DNA of 64,000 nt. Source: Selaginella moellendorffii (taxonomy: Eukaryota; Streptophyta; Lycopodiopsida; Selaginellales; Selaginellaceae). The stretch's first letter is position 1. Every line of letters begins with the position of its first letter. The stretch lies in contig NW_003314397.1 of assembly GCF_000143415.4 (NCBI RefSeq), positions 126,034-190,033 on the forward strand, written 5' to 3'. Below, piece by piece: positions 21,049 through 30,235 of the stretch. The notes beneath the pieces were generated by a model that was not told the origin of the DNA, did no database searches, and saw nothing but the letters and a program-made list of their open reading frames with translations. The position numbers were made by a program, and so were the translations under genes.

Positions 21049-21993
21049 TAAGACACAAATCCCTAGGCCCCAAAGTGGAGCCGATGGTATGTCTGGTTAA
21101 AGCAAAAATCCAATGAATGTAATACATTTAAATCAAAAGTTTTGAATCAAAAAGTTGAAAACTAGAGTGGAACTTCAAAACAAAGTGCATGAAACAATTG
21201 ATAAATGAATATTTAGAAAGGGATACAAGAAAGATTAACATATACCAAATGTTATAACACATGAAAGTGTTGGGACCAAATATAAAATGGAGTCCTAGAA
21301 GAAGTTTAAGAAGGAGTCTGAGATGGAGTCTAAGAAAGTGTTAGGACCAAATACAAAATGGAGTCCTAGAAGAAGTTTAAGAAGGAGTTTGAGATGGAGT
21401 TTAAGAAGGAGTTCAAAATGGAATCCGAGATGGAGCTCGAGGTTGAGTTTAAAATGGAGACTGAGACTGGGTCTAAGATTGAGGTCGAGGTTGAGATTGA
21501 GATTGAGACTGGGTTTAAGATTGAGGCAAAGACTGAGGCTAAGACCAAGACCGAGACTGAAACCAAGATTGAGATAGAGTTCGAAACCAAGTCCAAATAC
21601 TAATAAGATGAAAGCCTAAAGCAATCATCCCCGGGGAAGGAGGAGGAGGGGGGCACAGAGGGTTGCAAGAGCTTCCAAAAGTATAGTAGGGAGAGTGTAG
21701 GGGTTGGATGTTAGTAGAACCAATTTGGATAAGAAAGGCTAGTGTGGTCACCTATATGGTGGGTGATAATATAAGTCTAAGGCTAGAATGAATACTAATG
21801 GATAAGCAAGGTAACTTAATAAATTGTTCAAGAGTTGGCTCTAGCTCTCTTGGGAGATCAAATGATCGATACTCCCAATCCAAGTGTGGGTAATATTACT
21901 TACTTGGATATGTGGCTCATCAAAACCTCGTCCTAGCCACATAATTAAGGCACCCAAAGGTGGAAGGTGGATATAAGGTTGGTGGGTGTTGGG
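21049..21993 (+). repeat. Composite purine-core repeat, copy A (left part)
   Basis: Starts with a module around 'acacaaatccctaggcccc' and 'aaagggatacaaga'. It continues into a purine-rich core (about 21,290-21,600) of degenerate 'gagatggagtttaag' units and a tail with 'ccaaaagtatagtaggg'. The same order occurs at about 28,000, 29,105 and 32,065. The copy is interrupted at 21,993 by a gypsy element and resumes at 27,580. The long frames in the core on both strands are by-products of the repeat. Confidence 0.7.
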
Positions 21994-22354
21994 TGTCAAG
22001 ACCCCTGACAAGATCAAGACTGGAAAATGCAAAAAGACAAAGAGAAAAGCTAGTGGAAACAAAGAAAAAGCATTAGACTGGCATTGATTCAGATTGTGGA
22101 GAAATGGAACAAGGCTAACCTATATATACTATAAGTTGATGAAGCTCCACCACTCTTGGATCGAGGACGGCCTAAATATAGCTGAGGTCGAGGAGGTGCC
22201 ACATCATCATCAGGAATGTGGCTCGAGACTCAGGAATCGGGAAGTGTCTCGAGAGTCAGGAATAGGGAAGTGTCTCGAGAGTCAGGAATGTGGTCTGCAG
22301 GTAAGGAATCCGGCGAGAGTTAGGAATGTGGCAAGAATTGGGGGATTCCTGACA
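21994..22354 (-). repeat. 3' LTR of the gypsy element
   Basis: 361 bp, ends TG...CA. It carries two copies of a 26-bp 'gtgtctcgagagtcaggaat...' unit, against four in the other LTR. The 15-nt segment at 22,084-22,098 is the counterpart of the self-primer sequence. Confidence 0.93.
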
Positions 22355-22369
22355 GCACCCCCTCCTCAA
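22355..22369 (-). promoter_or_regulatory. Polypurine tract of the gypsy element
   Basis: On the sense (minus) strand the bases just before the 3' LTR read as a purine run with five consecutive G, the usual plus-strand primer. The integrase frame ends inside it at 22,366. Confidence 0.75.
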
Positions 22370-23835
22370 GAACGAGTGGAACGAGGATGTGAACGAGAAC
22401 GAAGAGGAGGATGAGATGAGCGGCGAGGGATGGGAGATGGAGAAAAAGAATGAGGACTGGGACGAGAAGGATAGCGGCGGTGGAAGTCCTGAACAAGGTC
22501 AGGAGAATGAATCAGGTTGTCCGCAGGTTCCCAAGTGCGTTCCTCAGGTCCATAACCCTTCCAGTCCACCAGATAGTAGAGTTTAGACCGTGAAATCTTG
22601 GAATCAAGGATGTCCTGAACCTCGTACTCAGACCCATCCTCGAGCTGCATTGGTGGAGGCGGAGGAATGACCCGATTTGGAATAGGACTGGGAATATAAG
22701 GCTCAAGGAGAGAGGAGTGAAAAATGGGGTGAATTTGATATGAGGAGGGAAGTGCAAGGTGATAAGTGACAGGATTAATGATGGCAGTGATAGGGAAAGG
22801 ACCAAGGCGTTTGAAATCGAGTTTTGAACAGGGCCTGGTGATGGAGATATTTCGCTTGAGGAGCCAGACTTTATCCCCGATATTGTAAGGGGGACAATCT
22901 TGACGATGGACATTGGCAAATGTTTTATGAGATTCTTGAGCACGATGGAGGTGGACGGAGATGGAGTTGTGGATTTCTTGGAGGTTGGAGATAAATGCCT
23001 CAGAGCGGGGATTTGAACGAGAGGATTCAGATGGAGAAGGAAGTGAGAGATTGAATCGGGGATTTCGGCTAGAGTTCGCAAAGAAGGGGGAAACTCGAAA
23101 AGAGGAGTGAACAGAGTTGTTATAAGAGAACTCAGCAAGGGGAAGGATATCGAACCAGTTATCCTGATGATAGTTGATGAAGCACCTCAAGAATTGTTCC
23201 AACGTCTGAATCGTTCGCTCGGATTGCCCATCAGTTTGAGGATGATATGCCAAAGAGAGGTTGGCCTTCACTCCAAGCAGCTGCAAAAACCGTTGCCAGA
23301 AATGAGAGATGAACTGAGGCCCCCGATCTAAAACCACATCTGTAGGAATCCCATGAAGTCGGAAAATTTCCCTGAATACCAGTTTTGCCATGTCCTCGCC
23401 CGAAAACTCCTTGGTACATGGCAAGAAGTGCGCCATCTTTGTGAAGCGATCCACCACGACTAAAATGTCGTTGAAGCCTCCAGAACTCGGAAGATCACTC
23501 AAGAAATCCATGGAGATGGATTCCCAAGGACCTGAAGGGACTGGAAGGGAACGAAGCAAACCTGAAGGAAGGTGGCGAGGTACCTTATTCCGGGCACAAG
23601 TGTCACAGGAGGTAACAAAAGCTTTGATGTAGTCGTCCATGTGAGGCCACCAAAAGTCCCGTGCAACTAGCTCATAGGTTTTCGCAATGCCGAAGTGACC
23701 AGCAGTCGGGCTATCGTGGCACGCCATCAGGACCAACCTTCGAGCATCACCTTCAGGAACGTAAAGCTGCTCCCCACGGTACAATAAGCCATCTAAGAAC
23801 TCGAACTCGTCAAATCGCCGGCAGTCGGGAGTCAC
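22366..23835 (-). CDS. Gypsy integrase with C-terminal chromodomain
   Basis: An open frame of about 489 aa, in a different frame from the upstream polymerase. It contains the zinc-binding H-x-H...C-x2-C segment ('HDSPTAGHFG' to 'CDTCARNK'), then the D,D-35-E core ('SMDFLSDLP', 'DRGPQF', 'HPQTDGQSERTIQTLE'), the GPY/F module ('GPFPI...Y.L.LP') and a chromodomain ('YEVQDILDSK', 'YYLVDWKGYG', 'TWEP'). Chromodomains steer integration to modified chromatin. There is no proper ATG; it must be expressed as part of Pol by frameshift, or it is cut off by a 1-nt mutation. Confidence 0.92.
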   Translation of the reverse strand: MTPDCRRFDEFEFLDGLLYRGEQLYVPEGDARRLVLMACHDSPTAGHFGIAKTYELVARDFWWPHMDDYIKAFVTSCDTCARNKVPRHLPSGLLRSLPVPSGPWESISMDFLSDLPSSGGFNDILVVVDRFTKMAHFLPCTKEFSGEDMAKLVFREIFRLHGIPTDVVLDRGPQFISHFWQRFLQLLGVKANLSLAYHPQTDGQSERTIQTLEQFLRCFINYHQDNWFDILPLAEFSYNNSVHSSFRVSPFFANSSRNPRFNLSLPSPSESSRSNPRSEAFISNLQEIHNSISVHLHRAQESHKTFANVHRQDCPPYNIGDKVWLLKRNISITRPCSKLDFKRLGPFPITAIINPVTYHLALPSSYQIHPIFHSSLLEPYIPSPIPNRVIPPPPPMQLEDGSEYEVQDILDSKISRSKLYYLVDWKGYGPEERTWEPADNLIHSPDLVQDFHRRYPSRPSPHSFSPSPIPRRSSHPPLRSRSHPRSTRS

Positions 23836-26189
23836 TGGGTGTCCAGCCTGAAGATGGGGAAAATGTCGCTAGCGAGATCATCGGATTGAAGATCGTTTCT
23901 GATTGCATCCATCAAGGAGGAGTCCTGAGGGGCCAGGGAAATTGCCATAACTTGAAGCCGATCAGGACCGAGGATAACTTGATCCTGTTGATCGAAGGCA
24001 GGATTACCAGGCCTGAGACTGAGATAGGAGCGCCTTGAAAGAGCATCAGGAAGGCCTTGAAACTTTCCAGGTCTGTACTTGATAACAAAGTCAAACCGAC
24101 TCAGGAATTGTGCCCACCTTGCTTGACGATGGCTTAAAACTCGGGAAGTGGCAAAGTACTCGAGATTTTTGTGATCCGTCCAGACTGTTGTTTGATGGCT
24201 CGCCCCCTCCAAGAAACGGCGCCACTCTCCAAAGGAATCCACGATGGCAAGGAGCTCATTGTCGTGGATTTCGTAATTGATCTCCGCAGGTTGGAATTTC
24301 CGAGAATGGAAAGCGACCGGATGAAGTTTGTGATCCGCTCCGAGTTGAGACAGCACAACACCAATGGCAAAGTCGGAGGCGTCAGCCTCGATGAAGAAAG
24401 GTTGTGAGGAATCAGCATGGATCAAGACAGGAGCAGAACTGAAGGCCGCCTTGAGTGTGTCGAAGGCCTGCTGGGCAGCAGCAGACCAAGAGAAGGGAAC
24501 ATCCTTGCGAGTGAAATATGTGAGAGGAAGGACAATGTCAGAGTAGTGATCAATGAATTTGCGGTAGAAGTTGGCGAAGCCGAGGAAAACCTGAACGTCC
24601 GACATTGATTGTGGAAGCTCCCATTCGAGAATAGTCTTGACTTTGGCAGGATCCATCGTGATACCTTCAGGAGTGACAATGTACCCAAGGAACTCCACAG
24701 ACTGTTGATCAAAGGAACATTTCTCAAGCTTCGCGTATAGGCCGTGTTCTCGCAGCTTCGCTAGCACCTTGCATACATGTTCGTCATGCTCCTCCTGAGT
24801 TTTTGAGTAGATGAGGATGTCATCGAGGTAGACGATCACCATCTGATCAAGAAACTCCCGAAAGACGTCATTCGCCATGTGTTGGAAAACTGCTGAAGCA
24901 TTTGTCAAGCCAAATGGCATGACAGTGTACTCGAAGTGGCCATAGCGGGTTCGGAACGCAGTCTTCCATTCATCACCAGGCCAGATCCGGATCAGGTTGT
25001 ATGCTCCACGGAGGTCGATCTTGGTGAAGAAGCGGGCACCGCCGAGGCGTTCCAACAGGTCCGAGATCAGGGGAAGCGGATAACGGTTCCGAACAGTCAC
25101 CTTGTTCAAACCTCGGTAGTCGATGACTAGCCGCAAGCTCCCATCCTTCTTCTTGACAAAGAAGACAGGCGCTCCAGCTGGGGACTGCGAATGCTGAATG
25201 TAGCCCGAGGCAAGGTTCTCATCCACGTACTCTTTGAGGGCCTTAAGCTCGAACGGGGATAACCTGTAGATAGGCCCCCACGGAGGTGACGCTCCTTCCT
25301 GTAAATCAATGGGACAATCATAAGGCCGATGAACAGGCAGTACACTAGCTTTTTTCTTGTCAAACACATCCCCAAAATCATGATACTTCTCAGGAAGATT
25401 GACAGGAGAAACATGCAAAGCAAAAAGAAAAAGAGGTTCTTTATGAAGGAGTTCTTTCATAGTGATTGTGGAGATAGGAGGAGGCGTACGACTAAATGGA
25501 ATGATGAGACGAGGATACGGTCCAGTGTAAGATGGAAGAGAGGAAAAAGAAGAGGGTGAAAACTTTCTAGAGTTAGGAACAAAACCCCGATTTGAGTTTA
25601 GGGAACTTTTCCTGATTCGGACTCGATGAACAGCAGGGGAAGCCGTGGGAGAGATGAGCTGTAATTCCTTCCAATAGATCTGAGGCTGATGTAGTTGGAA
25701 CCAAGGAAGACCGAGCACCACAGAGGAGGACTTGCTGTTGATGATGTTGAAGGCGATATCGGTGACGGTGGACCCGATGTGTACTCGAATGGGCAACATT
25801 TCCCTAAGTCCAGAAGATGGAGACACAAAATGCCCGCCGATGCCTTCAACCCTCAAATCCCGTATGGTAGGAGAAAGAGGAACGTGATGTCGGGCAGCAA
25901 AGTCCGTGTCCATGAAGCAGGAAGTTGCACCCGAGTCCAATAACGCCAGAGCCTTGAGTCCTGATTGTCCGGTGAAAGAAAGGAGACATGGGACGCGGAA
26001 GTTGCGGGAATTGGTGGTGGCTTTGATGAAAGGTGGTGAGGAGCTTGATAAAGAAGAAAAGTGATTTTTATTCAGGGAGTCCAAACAGACAGCTCCTACT
26101 CTGTTTGGACAGGGTCGTTTCCCGACTGCAATAGAGGTGGACTTTGAGGCAGAGTGAACTCGAGCAGTTGAGGAGGCTTCTTGGGACAT
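23832..26189 (-). CDS. Gypsy Pol: protease, reverse transcriptase, RNase H
   Basis: A 785-aa open frame overlapping the end of gag by 94 bp, in the -1 frame. It has the protease active site 'LLDSGA', RT motifs 'VIDYRGLNK', 'MPFGLTNA' and the catalytic 'YLDD', and RNase H 'ADASDFAIG' followed by the 'TDHKNL' and 'GK.Q..PDALSR' region. It stops at 23,832, before the integrase. A single missing base in the sense stretch just before this stop would explain the break, since the next frame continues at once into the integrase linker. Confidence 0.92.
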   Translation of the reverse strand: MSQEASSTARVHSASKSTSIAVGKRPCPNRVGAVCLDSLNKNHFSSLSSSSPPFIKATTNSRNFRVPCLLSFTGQSGLKALALLDSGATSCFMDTDFAARHHVPLSPTIRDLRVEGIGGHFVSPSSGLREMLPIRVHIGSTVTDIAFNIINSKSSSVVLGLPWFQLHQPQIYWKELQLISPTASPAVHRVRIRKSSLNSNRGFVPNSRKFSPSSFSSLPSYTGPYPRLIIPFSRTPPPISTITMKELLHKEPLFLFALHVSPVNLPEKYHDFGDVFDKKKASVLPVHRPYDCPIDLQEGASPPWGPIYRLSPFELKALKEYVDENLASGYIQHSQSPAGAPVFFVKKKDGSLRLVIDYRGLNKVTVRNRYPLPLISDLLERLGGARFFTKIDLRGAYNLIRIWPGDEWKTAFRTRYGHFEYTVMPFGLTNASAVFQHMANDVFREFLDQMVIVYLDDILIYSKTQEEHDEHVCKVLAKLREHGLYAKLEKCSFDQQSVEFLGYIVTPEGITMDPAKVKTILEWELPQSMSDVQVFLGFANFYRKFIDHYSDIVLPLTYFTRKDVPFSWSAAAQQAFDTLKAAFSSAPVLIHADSSQPFFIEADASDFAIGVVLSQLGADHKLHPVAFHSRKFQPAEINYEIHDNELLAIVDSFGEWRRFLEGASHQTTVWTDHKNLEYFATSRVLSHRQARWAQFLSRFDFVIKYRPGKFQGLPDALSRRSYLSLRPGNPAFDQQDQVILGPDRLQVMAISLAPQDSSLMDAIRNDLQSDDLASDIFPIFRLDTQ

Positions 26190-27067
26190 ACAGCTGCTTT
26201 GTGCTTAGGATCAGCACAATAGAGGCAAAGATTATGAGATATTTGACGTTGCTTCTCAGCAGGACTCAACTTCCCTCTAATGAGTCGGGGAGTACCAGAA
26301 ATATCCATCGGAACCGGAGCAGTAGGTTCAGGAGTATGCCCCAAAGACTCAAGCTGGGATTCCTGAGTCTGGGACGGAAAAACAGCGGCGCGGCGACTTT
26401 CCTGACGACGTTCAAAGAGACGATTGTCACATCGAACAGCTTTGTTGATGGCATCCGACAGGTCCTTGGGATCCTCCATGGTGAGCAACAAATCCTTGAC
26501 ACCGTTGTTGAGGCCGAAACGAAATTGGTCAATCAGGGCCTGCTCATCCCACTGAGTGTCCAAAGCAAGGAGTTGGAACTCTGCAGTGTAGATCGAGGCA
26601 GGACGAGACCCCTGAGAGAGACGTCTCATCTTTGTGGTAGTAGCCTGAACCCGATCCGTCTCGCCAAAACATGCTTCGAGCTTCTCTTTGAACAATTGAA
26701 GATCCATCAGCTCTGGAACCACGACCCCTTTCATGCTCTTCTCCAGAAGAGGAGAAAACCATGACAAAGCTGCACCTTCGAGCAACATCCCAATCGCGCC
26801 GATTTGAGATTCAAGAGTAGGGTACCGCCGATGTTGAAGTGCGAAGATCAACTCCATCTGGTTCAGGAATCCGCGAAGCTCCGAACGCTTGCCTGAAAAT
26901 TTCGCCAGGAAGCTCACCTTCGGTTCAGGAACTTTGCTGGATCCTTGAGCCGAAAGTGAAGCAAGCTCCTGCTGCATGCGAAGAAGGGTTGCCTTCAGCT
27001 CGGTATTCTCAGACTGGATTTTTGCAAGGACTTCAGCAAAGAAATCAGGATGGCTTAGAGACTCCAT
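26096..27067 (-). CDS. Gypsy Gag with CCHC zinc knuckle
   Basis: 323 aa from ATG 27067; an upstream in-frame extension lacks an ATG. Residues 5-40 form a heptad-like helix. The middle has the retrotransposon Gag domain ('FL..ME..F', 'A..WF..L', 'F...L...F'). Near the C-terminus a C-x2-C-x4-H-x4-C nucleic acid-binding knuckle is intact. The stop lies within the overlap with pol. Confidence 0.92.
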   Translation of the reverse strand: MESLSHPDFFAEVLAKIQSENTELKATLLRMQQELASLSAQGSSKVPEPKVSFLAKFSGKRSELRGFLNQMELIFALQHRRYPTLESQIGAIGMLLEGAALSWFSPLLEKSMKGVVVPELMDLQLFKEKLEACFGETDRVQATTTKMRRLSQGSRPASIYTAEFQLLALDTQWDEQALIDQFRFGLNNGVKDLLLTMEDPKDLSDAINKAVRCDNRLFERRQESRRAAVFPSQTQESQLESLGHTPEPTAPVPMDISGTPRLIRGKLSPAEKQRQISHNLCLYCADPKHKAAVCPKKPPQLLEFTLPQSPPLLQSGNDPVQTE

Positions 27068-27149
27068 TGGCAAGAAGAAAGAAAAAAGGGGGAAAAAAAG
27101 GCAAAGGTAATCAAACAATCAAAACGAGCTAAATCAAAAAACGAAAAAA

Positions 27150-27164
27150 CACAATCTGAATCAA
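27150..27164 (-). promoter_or_regulatory. Putative self-primer binding site of the gypsy element
   Basis: Two bases inside the 5' LTR (LTR edge 27,167), 15 nt are the exact reverse complement of 27,257-27,271 within the LTR. The site does not match the usual initiator tRNA-Met complement TGGTATCAGAGC. It therefore looks like the self-priming arrangement of the Tf1/sushi group, where the 5' end of the transcript primes its own reverse transcription. Confidence 0.65.
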
Positions 27165-27166
27165 AC

Positions 27167-27579
27167 TGTCAAGACCCCTGACAAGATCAAGACTGGAAAA
27201 TGCAAAAAGACAAAGAGAAAAGCTAGTGGAAACAAAGAAAAGGCCTTAGATTGGTGTTGATTCAGATTGTGGAGAAATGGAACAAGGCTAACCTATATAT
27301 ATTATAGGTTGATGAAGCTCCACCACTCTTGGATCGAGGACGGCCTAAATATAGCTGAGGTCGAGGAGGTGCCACATCATCATCAGGAATGTGGCTCGAG
27401 ACTCAGGAATCGGGAAGTGTCTCGAGAGTCAGGAATAGGGGAGTGTCTCGAGAGTCAGGAATAGGGAAGTGTCTCGAGAGTCAGGAATAGGGAAGTGTCT
27501 CGAGAGTCAGGAATGTGGTCTGCAGGTCAGGAATCCGGCGAGAGTCAGAAATGTGGCAAGAATTGGGGGATTCCTAACA
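27167..27579 (-). repeat. 5' LTR of the gypsy element
   Basis: 413 bp, ends TG...CA. It has four tandem 26-bp units (about 27,410-27,515) upstream of the TATA box, against two in the 3' LTR; this accounts for the 52-bp length difference. Confidence 0.93.
27294..27306 (-). promoter_or_regulatory. TATA box in the 5' LTR
   Basis: A 13-bp alternating T/A run, centred 29 bp upstream (in sense) of position 27,271, where the primer-complementary segment begins. This is the spacing expected if transcription starts there. Confidence 0.65.
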
Positions 27580-27990
27580 TTGGGTTGTAATGTTTTGAAA
27601 TGTTATTTCAAAGTCTTAAATTATGGAAAGGGAGAGGAACAATCCTCTTGTATAGTGACTAAAGATACAATCACGTGGTAAGAAAGTCCTAGATGTTAAT
27701 GGGACTTAATGGTTGGGCCTTTGGGCCTTAATCTAGTGGCAGTGTTGCCAAGCACAATTGTGGGTGAAAAGGGATTTGGTGAGGATTGAAGAAAAGATAT
27801 TAAGGAAGGGTGTTCCCCATATCTTTGGACATCCTAAGGATGCTAAGGTGTGGTCATGGGATGACCACTCATGGACGGATGGCCCAATCATTGAGAAATA
27901 AAACTGTGGTATAGGAGGTCTTGGATTACCAATAAGATAAATGTCAATGGACGTAGCTTTAGTGTAAAGGGTTAATATGTCAACTAAAAA
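27580..27990 (+). repeat. Composite repeat copy A (right part after the gypsy insertion)
   Basis: Resumes after the TTGGG duplication. The stretch with 'aatgttttgaaatgttatttcaaag...aaattatggaaaggg' matches about 30,222-30,258 of copy C, showing that the gypsy element split a pre-existing repeat. Confidence 0.55.
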
Positions 27991-28720
27991 GGGGCACAAC
28001 AAGGACTGACACATGAAAGTGTCATGAACGAGTCTGAGAAGGAGTTCGAGATAGAGTCCAAGATAAAGTCTGATATGGACCTGAGATGGACTCAATATAG
28101 ACCCGAGATGGAGTTTGAGATGGAGTTCAAGATAGATCTGAGATGGAGTCCAAGGTCAAGTCCGAGATGAACCTAAGATAGAGTCTAAGATGGACCTAAG
28201 ATGGTCGAGTCCGAGATGGACCCAAGATGGAGTCTGAGGTCAAGTCCAGATGGAGTCTGAGATGAACTCAAGATGGAGTCCAAGGTCGAGTCTGAGATGG
28301 ACCCTTTGAGACCGAGACCAAGACCAAAACCAAGATTGAGACCGAGATTGAGACTGAGTTCAAGACCGAGTCTAAGACCAAGTCCAAGTTTGACTCTATG
28401 TCTAAATTTGAGTCCAAATCCAAGGGTGAAAGCTCAAAGTGATCATCTCCCAGACCTTAGGGGGTTTGGTGAGCTCCAAAAGTATAGTAGGAGGAGGACT
28501 CTAGTGGAGCCAATTTGTCTAGGAAAAGCTAGTGTAATCAAAGAAAGTTATACCCACATGTTGGGTGATGATATAAGTACTGAAGAATCCAAGACTAAAG
28601 TGAATATGGATAAACAAACAGGGTAACTTAGTGAAGTGTTCAAGAGCCAGCAGGAGATCAAATGGTCAATGCTCCCAGTTCAGTGGCACTTCCTAGGATG
28701 GGGAAGTGGAGTTTGCACAT
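27991..28720 (+). repeat. Composite purine-core repeat, copy B
   Basis: Has the 'aaaaggggcacaacaaggactgacaca' entry, a purine core at about 28,020-28,440 and the tail 'gatcatctcccag...ccaaaagtatagtagg'. No coding capacity beyond repeat-derived frames. Confidence 0.65.
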
Positions 28721-29104
28721 GTGCAATGAAAGGTGTCAGAGCCATTGAGGAATCGCCTTGAGAGGTCAATATCAAAATTTCAAAGTATGATAGTTATGTT
28801 AATAGAGGTAGAGATTATTCCAAAATGAGTAGTAAGATTGAGATAAAAAAAGTGTTTCTAACAAGTATAGCAAAAACCAAATGAACAAAGGGAAAGAATC
28901 ATATATGATATAATGAGACTCTAAGTTGGAAAGACTATGCTCCTTAAAGGATGGGCAAGGTATGGTGACCCTTCAATATCAAACCATTGCCAAATATTGG
29001 TTTAGTGCTAAGGATGAAATGGTAATCTATGATGATTACTTTATAAAATAGTTTATCATTTAATGAGGACATCGAACTTTATGTATGGATGGTGGAGTTT
29101 TGAG
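28721..29104. other. AT-rich spacer, nothing recognised
   Basis: No ORF, repeat boundary or structural signal stands out. Confidence 0.4.
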
Positions 29105-30235
29105 ACATAAAGCCCTAGGCCCCAAAGTGGAGCAGAAGGTGTGCCACATAGCAGTGGTCAAAATGAAAGTTTAACAAGTGTAACATATTTACTCTGGCTC
29201 GAAAAGTTGAGATTGGGCGCCACAGCGCTGCCAGTCCAGACATGCACAGTGCCATGGGGGGCGTTTTCTATGGTTCCTTCGCCAGGGGCATTGGCGTCGC
29301 CAGCGCGGTAGGCCTGCCTGAAGAACAAGCTCGGGGTCCTAGCGCCACTCACGATCTGCTGGAACATCAGCCCTCTTTGCAAATAAAGTTCTTGCCAAAA
29401 TTTTGAGTGATTTTCTTGCTTATAATTACTCGATAATTGAGGAGGAGAAGGCAGTATTTGCAGCGTCTAGCCTTCAGAGATGATACGTAGATTCTTTCAC
29501 AACGACTTCGAAGAAAACTAGCATTGGTGATAACCGGAGTGGAACTCCAAATGAAATACTTGAGGAATGAATACAAAGCAATCAATAAATGAGTCTCTAA
29601 AAAGGGACATAAGAAGGACTAACATATGGCAAGTGTTGAGACCGAATCCAAGATGGAGTCTAAGATAGAGTCCAAGATGAAGTCCAAAATGGAGTCTGAG
29701 ATGGAGTTTGAAATGGAACCTGAGGTCAAATCTATGATGGAGACTGAGACTGGGTTTGAGATCGAGACCAAGGCCAAGACCAAGACTGAGACCAAGATTA
29801 AGTCCGAGTGCAAGACTAAGTCTGAGTTCGAGTCGAAATCCAAATGCTAATATAGGTTGAGGGGTGAAAGCCTAGCCCAAAGCAATCATCCCTGGGGGGG
29901 TTCCAAAAGTATAGTAGGGAGTATAGACTCTAGTGGAATCAATTTAGCTAGGAAAGGCTAGTGTGACTCAAGAAGGTTACACCTACATGGTGGGTGATGA
30001 TATAACCATTGAGGAGTCCAAAGCTAAAGCGAACATAAATGGACAGATAAAGTAGTTTCATGAATTGTTCAAGAGCTAGTTTTACCTTCTTTAGGAGATT
30101 AAATGGTTAATACTCCCAATCCAAGTATAGGTGGCACTACCTATTTGGATATTTGGCGTGGTTCATCAAAACTTCACTCTAGCCATATAAGTACCTACAA
30201 GATTGGCATTTGGCTATAGTTTTTTAAAATGTCAT
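29105..30235 (+). repeat. Composite purine-core repeat, copy C, with internal insertion
   Basis: The 5' module ('ctaggccccaaagtggagc') is at about 29,113. GC-rich foreign DNA interrupts it at about 29,200-29,530, the module resumes ('gagtggaactcc...aaagggacataagaaggactaacata'), the purine core is at 29,636-29,850, and the tail with 'ccaaaagtatagtaggga' follows. Confidence 0.7.
29200..29382 (-). pseudogene. Polyphenol oxidase (tyrosinase-type) gene fragment
   Basis: The minus-strand frame reads through 'LMFQQIV', 'FFRQAYRAGD', 'PG.GTIENAPHG.VH.WTG', the conserved segment between the two copper sites of plant polyphenol oxidases. Only about 60 codons are present, both ends run into repeat sequence, and the GC content contrasts with the surroundings. 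It is a captured piece, not a gene. The next 140 bp (29,385-29,530) may derive from the same donor. Confidence 0.7.

Larger units (their letters stand above)
21994..27579 (-). mobile_element. Ty3/gypsy chromovirus, nearly intact, inserted in repeat copy A
   Basis: A 5,586-bp element read on the minus strand. It is bounded by direct LTRs (TG...CA ends) and a perfect 5-bp target duplication TTGGG (21,989-21,993 and 27,580-27,584). Order in sense: 5' LTR, self-complementary primer site, gag, protease-RT-RNase H, integrase with chromodomain, polypurine tract, 3' LTR. That order with an integrase-borne chromodomain defines chromoviruses. LTRs are nearly identical apart from a few substitutions and a repeat-number difference, so insertion is fairly recent. 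Coding is intact apart from a gag/pol frame change and a second frame change before integrase. Confidence 0.95.

Noticed and set aside
29626-29850. Met/Glu/Lys-rich frames in purine cores (also 21,394 and 32,464 and their Ser/Asp/Ile-rich antisense frames)
   Set aside because: Produced by the purine-rich repeat on each strand; no start context, no conservation beyond the repeat itself.
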